Assembly (NCBI GenBank): GCA_019359095.1
Contig: JAHHHZ010000036.1
Coordinates: 496,001 to 560,000 of the forward strand
From: Pleurocapsa minor HA4230-MV1
Lineage (GTDB): Bacteria > Cyanobacteriota > Cyanobacteriia > Cyanobacteriales > Xenococcaceae
Direction of reading: 5' to 3'
Length of the DNA stretch: 64,000 bases
In this document: positions 34,001 through 41,927 of the stretch, one piece after another
Position numbering within the stretch: position 1 is the first letter of the stretch
Layout of the letters: every line of letters begins with the position of its first letter
Program-made: the position numbers and the translations under genes
Notes under the pieces: generated by a model
What the model was told of the DNA's origin: nothing
Database searches by the model: none
What the model saw: the letters and a program-made list of their open reading frames with translations, nothing else

Positions 34001-35758
34001 AACCCTAATAACTCAGAAGATTATCAAACTCTTTTTCAAGCAATTTCCGAATTAGGTAACATTCCTACTAAAATTATCTACCTGTGGAATACTTCACCCC
34101 ATCACCCAGTCACCCCATCACCCAGTCACCCCATCTCCCCGTCTCCCCGACGCGAAGCTAGTGCTAAAGCATACCGCTTCGCATATCCTTTAGGGCATCA
34201 CCCAGTCACCCAGTCTTTCTGGCATCTTATTTATCTCGCCCAAGCAATCGAACAACCAAAACACAACATTGAAATTATCGTAGCTACTAATAATCTTTAT
34301 GATGTTATTGGCGATGAAAGTTTGTCCTACAAAGAAGCAACAGTCTTAGGTGCAATTAAAGTTATTGCTCAAGAGTATTCCTATCTCAATTGCCGTCAAG
34401 TCGATCTCTCAGAATCTCATAGCGATCGCTCTATCGAACAGTTAATTACGGAATTAACTACTGATTCAGCCGATAAATTTGTTGCCTATCGCAAACATCG
34501 CCGTTGGGTACAAACTTTTGAGCCTATTCCTATTACTAAAAATCCCTCAGAGCAATCTAAATTACGTCCAGGTGGAGTTTATCTGATAACAGGAGGTATG
34601 GGGGGTGTTGGTTTAGTTTTAGCCGAACATTTAGCCCGTACAGTACAAGCTAAACTCATTTTATTAGGACGTTCTCAATTACCAGCCAACGATACTTGGG
34701 ATGAGTGGTTAACTACTCACGAGCAAGAAGATTATATTAGTAAAAAGATTAGTAAACTTAAACAGTTACAAGCATTGGGGGCAGAAGTTTTACCCTTAAC
34801 TGCGGATGTTGGCGATCGCGCTCAAATGGAACAGGCGATCGCCCTGGCTTTAGAACGTTTTGGTACTATCAATGGTGTAATTCATGCTGCTGGGATAGCT
34901 GGTGGTGGTATTATTCAACTGAAAACCCCAGAAATAGCTGAAAAGATCTTTGCTCCTAAAGTCAGAGGAACATTAGTTCTTAATGAGGTATTACAAGCAA
35001 TCGATTTAGATTTCTTAGTGCTGTGTTCTTCTCTAGCTTCTATTGTGGGCGGATTTGGACAGGCTGATTATTGTGGGGCGAATGCCTTTTTAGATGCTTT
35101 TGCTGGTTGCGACAATGCTAGTAGACATACAGTGGCAATTAATTGGGATGCTTGGCAGGAAGTTGGCATGGCAGTTAATATAGATGTCCCAACTGAATTG
35201 AAGCAATGGCAAGCCGATAACCTCAAGCATGGATTATTATCTACCGAAGCAGTAGCAGTGTTCGATCGCGCTTTGGCAAGCGGGTTATCTCAAGTTATTA
35301 TCTCAACTCAAGATTTACCGAGGGCGATCGAACAAAACAATAGTTTCATAGCTGTCTATGCTGCTCAAAAATCAGATATTGTGCCTTCTTTCCAGCAAAA
35401 TCTGAGTCCAAACTATGTTGCCCCTAGTAACGAAATTGAAAAAACTATTGCGAATATTTGGCAAGAAGTGATAGGGTTAAAACAAGTAGGAATTAATGAT
35501 GACTTTTTTGAGTTAGGCGGACATTCTCTACTTGCTATTCAAGTTACTTCCCGCCTAAGAGAAACCTTTAAACTCGATTTGCCCCTACGGACACTTTTGT
35601 TTGAAGCTCCTACCATCGCTAAATTAGCTGCGGTGATTGAAGCACCAGCAACTTTAACAGAGGAAACTGAGGAAATGGAACAATTGTTAGTGGAAATCGA
35701 AAATCTTTCCTTAGAAGCATTGGAACAGGAACTTGCTCAAAAATCTCCATCAAGTTAA
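31028..35758 (+). CDS. Type I polyketide synthase module KS-AT-KR-ACP
   Basis: A 1576-residue single PKS module. KS at 13-437 with catalytic Cys184 (QTACSTS), His320 (AHGTGT) and His360 (KTNIGH). AT at about 545-850 with Ser644 (IGHSIGEY) and HAFH at 745-748, which marks malonyl-CoA. A structural sub-domain and KR at about 930-1430 with 'YLITGGMGGVGLVLAEHLA' and catalytic Tyr1348/Asn1352. ACP at 1470-1535, Ser1500. No dehydratase, so the beta-hydroxy group should remain, giving a 4-amino-3-hydroxy acid from the upstream Ser. Five repeat-derived insertions are in frame (near residues 443-459, 596-606, 691-700, 908-918 and 1023-1062), all in linkers or surface regions. Confidence 0.93.
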   Translation: MNSSETPESQESLEAIAIVGMAGRFPGASNLAEFWHNLATGIESVSFFNDEELTQSGIDPSLLKNPHYVKASAVLEDIDLFDAPFFDFNPKEAEITDPQHRLFLECAWEALENAGYDPQRYQGKTGVYGGASLNNYYAFNANRDRLGSAQSYQTLIGNDKDFLTTRVSYKLNLTGPSITVQTACSTSLVATVLACQSLLNYQCDLALAGGVSLRVPQKAGYLHESGGTLSPDGHCRAFDAQAGGMIIGNGVGIVVLKRLSEAIADGDYIHAVIKGAAINNDGAGKVGYTAPSVDGQAEVIAEAMMLAGVEPETIDYIQAHGTGTTLGDPIEIAALSQVFRANTTKAGFCAISSVKTNIGHLDAAAGIAGLIQTVLALKHKSIPPSLNFEQPNPQIDFVNSPFYVNTKLTEWEPAGHPRRAGVSSLGIGGTNAHVVLEEAPDLVGVIRPKGLAARRESPLRELLVISAKTESALETATDNLVEHLNKHPELNLADVAYTLQVGRKEFTYRRMVVGKDVEDVAIALQNREPQRVLTHCTQLNNPSIVFMFPGQGSQYVNMGTELYETEPVFREWIDRCAELLEPELGLDLRSLIYPIVGANGRSPLQESPLQQTEIAQPAIFTIEYALAQLWMSWGIKPQAAIGHSIGEYVAATIAGVMSLEDALCLVARRGKLIQQMPTGSMLAVSLSETTVRANGGSPLQKDGLSLAAVNAPNLCVISGSDEAITKINKELTEKGIECRHLHTSHAFHSPMMDDAIAPFTQEIAKVKLNPPQMPFISNVTGTWITDEQATNPHYWAKHMRQTVRFAAGVDELLQEQENILLEVGAGRTLSTFVKRNSAQAAGQIVLSSSRHPKETVDDRTFILNMLGRLWLAGVAIDWGDFNAHQKRYRVPLPTYPFERQRYWIDPIDPPLKAFKGGFGKKDNIADWFYVPAWKALPLIQNSKITNDRYLVFVDQSAISDRLIEKLKQDGQNAIAVYIGDNFSQDRYSYTINPNNSEDYQTLFQAISELGNIPTKIIYLWNTSPHHPVTPSPSHPISPSPRREASAKAYRFAYPLGHHPVTQSFWHLIYLAQAIEQPKHNIEIIVATNNLYDVIGDESLSYKEATVLGAIKVIAQEYSYLNCRQVDLSESHSDRSIEQLITELTTDSADKFVAYRKHRRWVQTFEPIPITKNPSEQSKLRPGGVYLITGGMGGVGLVLAEHLARTVQAKLILLGRSQLPANDTWDEWLTTHEQEDYISKKISKLKQLQALGAEVLPLTADVGDRAQMEQAIALALERFGTINGVIHAAGIAGGGIIQLKTPEIAEKIFAPKVRGTLVLNEVLQAIDLDFLVLCSSLASIVGGFGQADYCGANAFLDAFAGCDNASRHTVAINWDAWQEVGMAVNIDVPTELKQWQADNLKHGLLSTEAVAVFDRALASGLSQVIISTQDLPRAIEQNNSFIAVYAAQKSDIVPSFQQNLSPNYVAPSNEIEKTIANIWQEVIGLKQVGINDDFFELGGHSLLAIQVTSRLRETFKLDLPLRTLLFEAPTIAKLAAVIEAPATLTEETEEMEQLLVEIENLSLEALEQELAQKSPSS
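32354..32405. repeat. Nested palindrome in frame in KS-AT linker
   Basis: GTAGGGGTGATTCGCC and GCGAATCGCCCCTAC form the outer stem; CTAAAGGACTAGCTGCGCGT sits at the apex. It encodes 'VGVIRPKGLAARRESPLR' between KS and AT. Nearly the same composite lies between genes at 18464-18528. Confidence 0.9.
32813..32840. repeat. Perfect 28-base palindrome in frame in the AT domain
   Basis: Arm GTAGGGGCGAACGG is followed directly by its exact reverse complement. It encodes 'VGANGRSPLQ', extra to normal AT sequences, between 'LRSLIYP' and 'TEIAQPAIF'. Confidence 0.9.
33098..33125. repeat. Second 28-base palindrome in frame in the AT domain
   Basis: Same family as 32813-32840 with two mismatches in the arms (GTAAGGGCGAACGG / CGGTTCGCCCCTAC). 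It encodes 'VRANGGSPLQ' between 'MLAVSLSE' and 'LSLAAVNAPN'. Confidence 0.88.
33749..33782. repeat. GATCCCCCC-type palindrome in frame after the AT domain
   Basis: GATCCCCCCTTGAAAGC and GCTTTTAAAGGGGGG arms; encodes 'DPPLKAFKGGFG' in the post-AT linker. Confidence 0.8.
34096..34215. repeat. 16-base tandem repeat split by a palindromic repeat, in frame in the KR region
   Basis: Units CCCCATCACCCAGTCA (two full and one degenerate copy, 34098-34148) are followed by a GACGCGAAGC...CCTTTAGGG element (34149-34195), after which CATCACCCAGTCACCCAG resumes. The composite adds about 40 residues (1021-1061) to the structural sub-domain of the reductase. Confidence 0.88.
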
Positions 35759-35764
35759 AGCGAT

Positions 35765-35783
35765 TAGGCTGAAGTCTAGCCTA
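35765..35783. repeat. Short inverted repeat downstream of the PKS gene
   Basis: TAGGCT and AGCCTA pair around a 7-base loop 7 bases after the PKS stop codon. It resembles a dispersed repeat more than a terminator because no U-tract follows. Confidence 0.4.
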
Positions 35784-35888
35784 CACATCCCTTTATTTTA
35801 TCAATTAATTGATAATTATTCTTAATTAATTGGTAGCAATAAACCGATTATTGCCCATTCTCAAATTCAATTTCAACCTGGTATTAAG

Positions 35889-36971
35889 ATGGAATTTAGC
35901 CTACTATACTTTTCTGGAGACGGATCGACAACCCAGAGAAATAAATACGATCTCTTGCTCGAAACAGTTAAATACGGAGACACTCACGGGTTTCAAGCAG
36001 TGTGGACTCCAGAGCGTCATTTTCACCCTTTTGGCGGACTTTATCCCAACCCTTCGGTCATAGCTGCTGCTTTAGCAACAGTAACTAAAAATATCCAACT
36101 GCGATCGGGTAGTGTTGTTATGCCTTTACAAAATCCCGTCAGGGTGGCGGAAGAATGGGCAGTAGTAGATAATCTTTCTGATGGTAGAGTGGGCATATCC
36201 TTTGCTTCTGGTTGGCACGCGGATGATTTTTTATTGCAACCAGATAATTATAGCGATCGCCGACAAGCGATGTGGTCAGGAATAGAAGTCTTTAAACAGC
36301 TTTGGCAAGGGGAAAAAGTCGAATTTTTAGGAGGAACAGGAAAACCTGTAGGAATTCAAACTTTTCCTCGACCAATACAAGCTCAAGTCCCAATTTGGAT
36401 TACTTGCGGTGCCAATGAAACTTTTATTGAAGCTGGTAAAATTGGCGCGAATGTTTTAACTTCTTTGCTGTATGAAACTACCGATAATTTAGCCAAACAA
36501 ATAGCTCTTTATCGTAATTCTTTAGCTGAACATGGTTATGATGCTCAACAAGGAAAAGTAGCTTTGATGCTCCATACTTTTATTGGGGATGATGAAGAAT
36601 CGATTAAAATCCAAGTTAAAGAACCTTTTTGTAATTATATTAAAACTCATTTTGGCTTAGTTGAAAAATTGGCAGAAAAAATTGATTTTCCTGTTAGTTC
36701 AGATACATTTACTGAAGACGATCGCACCTGTTTATTTGATTTTGCTTTTGAGCGTTATCTACAAGGAAGAGTGATGATTGGCACTAAAGAAACTTGTAGT
36801 CAAACAATCGAACATCTAGAGCAAATTGGCGTAGATGAAATTGCTTGCTTAATTGATTTTGGTTTAGATTCTGCTTCGGTGATGAACAGCTTGTCTAAAC
36901 TCAAGAATTTAAAAGAAGAATATCAAAACAAACAATTACTTAGACAATATTCAGCTTTAAGCTATTTTTAA
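35889..36971 (+). CDS. Luciferase-like (LLM) FMN-dependent monooxygenase, natural-product type
   Basis: A 360-residue stand-alone protein of the bacterial-luciferase-like class. It begins MEFSLLYFSGDGSTTQRNKY, then 'YGDTHGFQAVWTPERHFHPF', 'FGGLYPNPSVIAAALATVTK', 'VVDNLSDGRVGISFASGWH' and 'PIWITCGANETFIEAGKIGA', the pattern of the natural-product LLM group found as a domain or neighbour in PKS/NRPS systems (MupA-like). It should use FMNH2 and O2. The substrate is not visible; position right after the PKS suggests the ketide or the adjoining amide. It is about 130 bases from the PKS and 65 from the next NRPS, same strand. No strong Shine-Dalgarno is seen. Confidence 0.88.
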   Translation: MEFSLLYFSGDGSTTQRNKYDLLLETVKYGDTHGFQAVWTPERHFHPFGGLYPNPSVIAAALATVTKNIQLRSGSVVMPLQNPVRVAEEWAVVDNLSDGRVGISFASGWHADDFLLQPDNYSDRRQAMWSGIEVFKQLWQGEKVEFLGGTGKPVGIQTFPRPIQAQVPIWITCGANETFIEAGKIGANVLTSLLYETTDNLAKQIALYRNSLAEHGYDAQQGKVALMLHTFIGDDEESIKIQVKEPFCNYIKTHFGLVEKLAEKIDFPVSSDTFTEDDRTCLFDFAFERYLQGRVMIGTKETCSQTIEHLEQIGVDEIACLIDFGLDSASVMNSLSKLKNLKEEYQNKQLLRQYSALSYF

Positions 36972-37035
36972 AAGCGATCGCAGATGTAAAAAATAAGAGC
37001 GAGTCTGACAATATTATTGAGTTGACTAATTTATC

Positions 37036-40000
37036 ATGAGTAATATAGCTAAAAGAATTGCTGCACTATCTCCAGCGCAAAGGAAACTTTTGGAGTTGCG
37101 GTTAAAACAAAAACAAATAAACTTAGGAACAAAAAGTTCAATTTCTCAAAGAAAAGCATCAGATACTTTACCATTATCGCTAATGCAAGAAAAGTTGTGG
37201 TTTGGACATCAATTACAACCAGACTTACCTTTATATAATGAATTAAATTTATTTAAGCTTGTAGGTAATCTCGATCTTGTTGCTATAGAAAAAAGTATTA
37301 ACAAAATTATTCAGCGTCATGAAATCTTACGGACTACTATTAAAACTATTAATGAGCAAGTAACTCAAATTGTTGCTCCAGAATTAAGCATATCTGTACC
37401 CATTATAGATTTGAAACAAGATTCAGAAGCTGAAATTCAAAAAATAATTAATAACTATTCTCGGCAACCCTTTAATTTAGAAAAATTACCATTACTCAGA
37501 AGTATTATTATTTCTCTGTCAGAACAAGAACATCTGATGCTGGTTGTTATGCATCATATTATTTCTGATGGTTGGTCTTGGGATATATTTTGTCGGGAAT
37601 TAGCAACATTTTATCAAGCTTTAGTTAATAATCAAACTACGACTTTACCAGAACTACCAATTCAATATGGAGATTTTGCTCTTTGGCATCACCAATTTAT
37701 TCAAGACAAAATTACACCACAGCTAAATTACTGGAAACAGCAACTAAAAAATATACCACCAATTTTAGAATTACCGACAGATTATCCTCGTCCTGCTAAA
37801 CAAAGTTTTCGAGGTGGTCGAGAAACATTTATTATTCCTAATAAACTTACTAAAAGTCTAAAAGAATTAAGCAAACAAGAAAATGTAACAACTTTTATGT
37901 TGTTGTTGGCTGCATTTAAGACTTTACTTTATCGTTATAGCCAAGAGACAGATATTGTAGTTGCTACTCCAGTTGCCAATCGCGATCGCACTGAGATCGA
38001 GAATTTAATTGGCTGTTTTATTAACACAATTGTTTTAAGAACTAATCTAGATGGCGAGCCGAGTTTTTCCGAATTATTACAACGGGTAAAAGCAACAACT
38101 TTAGCAGCATATAATCACTCAGATTTGCCCTTTGAAGAGTTAGTTAAAGAATTAAATATAGAGCGATCGCCATCTACTAATCCTTTATTTCAGGTAATGT
38201 TTATTTATCAAGAAGCACCACTATTAAGTTTAACCTTACCCGATTTAGAAATAACTCCTTTACCTGTAGATAATGGGATTAGTAAATTTGATTTGACACT
38301 GTATATCGAAGATACTCAAGCAGAATTAATTGGATTTTTAGAATATAGTAGCGATTTATTTCGTGAGGATACGATTCAAAGGATGTTGGCAAATTTTCAG
38401 ACTTTATTAACCGAAATTGTCGCTAATCCTGATACTAATCTCGATCGCTTACCGTTGTTAACAGCATCAGAAAGAAACCAGCTGTTAGTTGAATGGAATA
38501 ATACTCAAAAAGATTACCAATTAGATCTATGTCTGCATCAGTTATTTGAAGAACAAGTAACTAAGACACCCGATGCAATAGCAGTAGTCTTTGAAGATAA
38601 ACATCTTACCTATGGCGAACTCGATCATCAAGCAAATCTGTTGGCTGGTTACTTGCAACAGTTAGGAGTAGGCAAAGATGTTTTAGTCGGTATTTATTTA
38701 GAACGATCGCTCGTGGTAGTTGCCCTTTTGGCTGTCCTCAAAACAGGCGGTGCATACGTACCTCTCGATCCTACTTATCCTCTAGAGCGGATCGACTTTA
38801 TGGTAGAAGATGCGAAACTGGAGATAATACTTACCCAACAAAAATTACGGGGACATTTAGCTACAGATCGCCTAAAAGCCATCGAACTAGATACAGACTG
38901 GGAAACTATCGCCCAACACAACCTAACTCCAGCCGAGTCCAAATTCCAACCAGAATCATTAGCTTATGTAATCTACACTTCAGGTTCGACAGGAAAACCG
39001 AAAGGAGTACAAATCGGTCATGTTCAGGTGGTTAACTTCTTAACTTCCATGAGTTGTCAACCAGGATGCGATCGACAAGACATACTTTTAGCCGTTACCT
39101 CCATATCCTTTGATATCGCCGTACTAGAAATTTTTCTCCCCCTAATAGTCGGTGCCAAAGTGATTTTAGTTAGTCGGGAAGTAGCTTTAGACGGTCAAAA
39201 ACTGCTATCGGCATTAAATCGATATAACCCTACAATCATGCAAGCCACACCAGCTACCTGGAAGTTACTCTTAGAAGCAAGATGGCAAGGTAGCGATCGC
39301 CTTAAAATACTTTGTGGTGGGGAAGCCTTAAGGAAAAACTTAGCGCAACAACTACTTGCTAAAGCGGCATCTTTATGGAATATGTATGGGCCGACAGAAA
39401 CTACTATTTGGTCGGCGATTGAACCCGTACAACCAAATTTAACCGACAACTCTATTCCCATTGGTCGTCCTATTGCCAACACACAATTTTACATAGTCAA
39501 CGATCTCCTCCAACCTTTACCCATTGGCGTACCAGGAGAACTGCATATTGCTGGTATGGGTGTTGCTCAAGGCTACTTAAATCGTCCCGAATTAACCGCA
39601 GCAAAATTTATTCCAATCCTCCCTCAATCCCCCCTTAGTAAGGGGAGGCAGCGCGTTGGGCGGGTTTCCCGACTTGAAGCGAATGCCGTGGGTAGGGGGG
39701 ATCGCCTCTATAAAACGGGAGACAAAGCCCGATACCTAGCGGATGGCAAAATTGAGTATTTAGGCAGAATCGATCACCAAGTCAAAATTAGAGGTTTTCG
39801 GATCGAGATCGGCGAAATTGAATCAGTTTTAGCTCAACATCATGCTGTAGGTGAAGTGGTCGTTATCCCCCAGGAGGATGACTTTCAGCCTAAATCCTTA
39901 ACAGCTTATATCGTGTTTGGTTCAAAAACCATACCTACTGTTAGGGAACTTCGTTGTTTTCTGCGCCAACAGTTGCCAGAATATATGATTCCCAATGCCT

Positions 40001-41802
40001 TTGTGGCGATGGAAATGCTACCTTTAACCCCCAATGGCAAAATCGATCGCCGTGCTTTAACTCATGCCAATGTCGTACCGATGGGGAGTCAAGAGAACTA
40101 TACTGCTGCTAATACCACTACTCAAGAGATACTGGTAGGAATTTGGGGGCAAATTCTTAATTTGGATCGAGTAGGCATTGAAGATAACTTTTTTGAATTA
40201 GGGGGACATTCTTTATTAGCAACTCAAGTAATTTCTCAGGTAAGAAAAACTTTTCAAGTCGAAATTCCTTTAGGAGAACTATTTTCTGCACCAACAATCG
40301 CGCAATTTTCCCAATGTATAGAAACGACAATAAATAACGAGTCTTCGTTAGAATTTATCCCTATAAAACCAGTTGCTAGAAATAGTAATTTACCGCTTTC
40401 TTTTGCTCAACAAAGACTATGGTTACTCCAACAATTAGAACCTGATTCTACTACTTACAATGGTTCTAATGCTTTACTAATAGAAGGTATTTTAAACTTA
40501 GAAGCACTTACCAAGAGCATCAACGAAATTATTAGACGACATGAGATATTACGGACGAATTTTGTCTTAGTCGATCATCAACCAGTTCAGAAAATTAGCT
40601 CCGAACTCAAGATTTCTCTGGCAATTATAGATCTACAAAATTTATCGGCAACAGAACGTCAAGCAGAGGTGCAAAAATTAGAAAAAATTGATGCCCAACA
40701 ACCATTCGCTCTTACTGAAGCACCTTTATTAAGACTGACTCTTTTACAGCTAGAAGCAGAGAAATATATGCTGTTGGTGACTATGCACCATATTATTTCC
40801 GATGCTTGGTCAGCAGGAATATTTATCAAAGAAATATCGGCACTTTATCCAGCATTTTGCCAAGGAAAACTATCACCACTACCAGAATTACCAATTCAAT
40901 ATGGAGACTTTGCTATCTGGCAACAACAATGGTTACAAGGGGAAGTTTTAGATCATCAATTAGCTTATTGGAAGCGTCAGTTACAGGATGCTAAAACAAG
41001 CTTGGAATTACCAATAGATAAACCCTGTCGAGAAGGAAGTTCTATTGGTAAGCAATATAATTTGGCTCTAACTAGTGAAATATCTCAGCAACTAGAAATT
41101 TTTAGTCAACAACAAGGAGTCACTTTATTTATGACTCTACTAACAGTTTTTAATACCTTACTTTATAGCTATAGCCAACAAGAAGATATTTTAATCGGTT
41201 CTCCTATTGCTAATCGAAATCGTAGTGAAGTTGAAGGATTAATTGGCTTTTTTGTTAATACTTTGGTTTTACGGACTGACTTATCTGACAATCCAACTTT
41301 TAAAGAATTATTAATAAGAGTTAGAGAAATTGCCTTGAATGCATATGCTCACCAAGACTTACCTTTTGAGAAATTAGTATCAGAATTACAACCAGAACGT
41401 TATCGCGATCGCTCTCCTTTATTTCAAGTCTGGTTTGTCTTGCAAAATGCGCCTGCTGCTGAACTTAAACTATCAGGATTAAATTTAAGTTTATTAAATG
41501 TAGAAAGTGGCATAGTACGTCACGATCTTAAATTAGATTTGACTAAAACTGAGTCTGGTATTAAAGGCTTTTTTGAATATAAACAAGACTTATTTTCTGA
41601 AGGTGCGATCGCCACTATGATAGCCAGATTTCAAATATTAATTAGTTTAATTCTCAAACAACCAGAACTTAAGTTAAATGAGTTACGACAAGTTGTTGTA
41701 GAAACTGAACAAGAACAGCAGAAAGCTCAAAGCGATCGCTTTAAAACTAAGCAAATTCAGCAATTAAGTAAATTTAAAAGAAAAGTAATAAGTAATGGGT
41801 AA
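37036..41802 (+). CDS. NRPS C-A(Gly)-PCP-C
   Basis: A 1588-residue synthetase. First C domain about 45-475 (HH173-174 in MHHIISDGWS), A domain about 500-1010, PCP about 1028-1095 (Ser1059), second C domain about 1117-1550 (MHHIISDAWS, His1251-1252, so active but with DA in place of DG). Specificity residues DILQLGMIWK match the glycine code. The terminal C domain has no A domain of its own and should condense with the next synthetase, whose own first C-like domain is dead. The last residues (VISNG-stop) are encoded by the heptamer array, which supplies the stop codon. A repeat insert lies near residues 861-888. Confidence 0.93.
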   Translation: MSNIAKRIAALSPAQRKLLELRLKQKQINLGTKSSISQRKASDTLPLSLMQEKLWFGHQLQPDLPLYNELNLFKLVGNLDLVAIEKSINKIIQRHEILRTTIKTINEQVTQIVAPELSISVPIIDLKQDSEAEIQKIINNYSRQPFNLEKLPLLRSIIISLSEQEHLMLVVMHHIISDGWSWDIFCRELATFYQALVNNQTTTLPELPIQYGDFALWHHQFIQDKITPQLNYWKQQLKNIPPILELPTDYPRPAKQSFRGGRETFIIPNKLTKSLKELSKQENVTTFMLLLAAFKTLLYRYSQETDIVVATPVANRDRTEIENLIGCFINTIVLRTNLDGEPSFSELLQRVKATTLAAYNHSDLPFEELVKELNIERSPSTNPLFQVMFIYQEAPLLSLTLPDLEITPLPVDNGISKFDLTLYIEDTQAELIGFLEYSSDLFREDTIQRMLANFQTLLTEIVANPDTNLDRLPLLTASERNQLLVEWNNTQKDYQLDLCLHQLFEEQVTKTPDAIAVVFEDKHLTYGELDHQANLLAGYLQQLGVGKDVLVGIYLERSLVVVALLAVLKTGGAYVPLDPTYPLERIDFMVEDAKLEIILTQQKLRGHLATDRLKAIELDTDWETIAQHNLTPAESKFQPESLAYVIYTSGSTGKPKGVQIGHVQVVNFLTSMSCQPGCDRQDILLAVTSISFDIAVLEIFLPLIVGAKVILVSREVALDGQKLLSALNRYNPTIMQATPATWKLLLEARWQGSDRLKILCGGEALRKNLAQQLLAKAASLWNMYGPTETTIWSAIEPVQPNLTDNSIPIGRPIANTQFYIVNDLLQPLPIGVPGELHIAGMGVAQGYLNRPELTAAKFIPILPQSPLSKGRQRVGRVSRLEANAVGRGDRLYKTGDKARYLADGKIEYLGRIDHQVKIRGFRIEIGEIESVLAQHHAVGEVVVIPQEDDFQPKSLTAYIVFGSKTIPTVRELRCFLRQQLPEYMIPNAFVAMEMLPLTPNGKIDRRALTHANVVPMGSQENYTAANTTTQEILVGIWGQILNLDRVGIEDNFFELGGHSLLATQVISQVRKTFQVEIPLGELFSAPTIAQFSQCIETTINNESSLEFIPIKPVARNSNLPLSFAQQRLWLLQQLEPDSTTYNGSNALLIEGILNLEALTKSINEIIRRHEILRTNFVLVDHQPVQKISSELKISLAIIDLQNLSATERQAEVQKLEKIDAQQPFALTEAPLLRLTLLQLEAEKYMLLVTMHHIISDAWSAGIFIKEISALYPAFCQGKLSPLPELPIQYGDFAIWQQQWLQGEVLDHQLAYWKRQLQDAKTSLELPIDKPCREGSSIGKQYNLALTSEISQQLEIFSQQQGVTLFMTLLTVFNTLLYSYSQQEDILIGSPIANRNRSEVEGLIGFFVNTLVLRTDLSDNPTFKELLIRVREIALNAYAHQDLPFEKLVSELQPERYRDRSPLFQVWFVLQNAPAAELKLSGLNLSLLNVESGIVRHDLKLDLTKTESGIKGFFEYKQDLFSEGAIATMIARFQILISLILKQPELKLNELRQVVVETEQEQQKAQSDRFKTKQIQQLSKFKRKVISNG
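39616..39706. repeat. Composite palindromic repeat with 45-base insert, in frame in A(Gly)
   Basis: The outer GATCCCCCC-type repeat (AATCCCCCCTTAGTAAGGGG) contains a 45-base inner unit at 39646-39690 (AGGCAGCGCGTTGGGCGGGT... ending GCCGTG). The whole composite is the reverse complement of 45436-45526, with the 45-base units identical at 43 of 45 positions. It encodes residues about 861-889 before A7. Confidence 0.92.
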
Positions 41803-41897
41803 TGGGTAATAGGTAATAGGTAATAGGTAATAGGTAATAGGTAATAGGTAATAGGTAATAGGTAATGGGTAATAGGTAATAGGTAATGGGTAATGGG
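41786..41897. repeat. Tandem heptamer array (TAATAGG, 16 copies)
   Basis: Exactly sixteen 7-base units: TAATAAG, two TAATGGG, then mostly TAATAGG with TAATGGG interspersed. It starts inside the coding end of the C-A-PCP-C gene, provides its TAA stop (41800-41802) and ends 31 bases before the dioxygenase ATG. The heptamer has a TAA in one frame only, so the reading frame of entry sets the tail length. Confidence 0.95.
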
Positions 41898-41927
41898 TTA
41901 GAGCTTAGTTTTAGAGGAAATACAGGG

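Noticed and set aside
31028-35758. Dehydratase or methyltransferase domain in the PKS
   Set aside because: The region between AT and KR has no DH or MT motifs and matches the structural half of the KR plus a repeat insertion.
41786-41897. CRISPR-like array
   Set aside because: The units are 7 bases with no spacers; this is a tandem heptamer repeat, and no cas genes are present.
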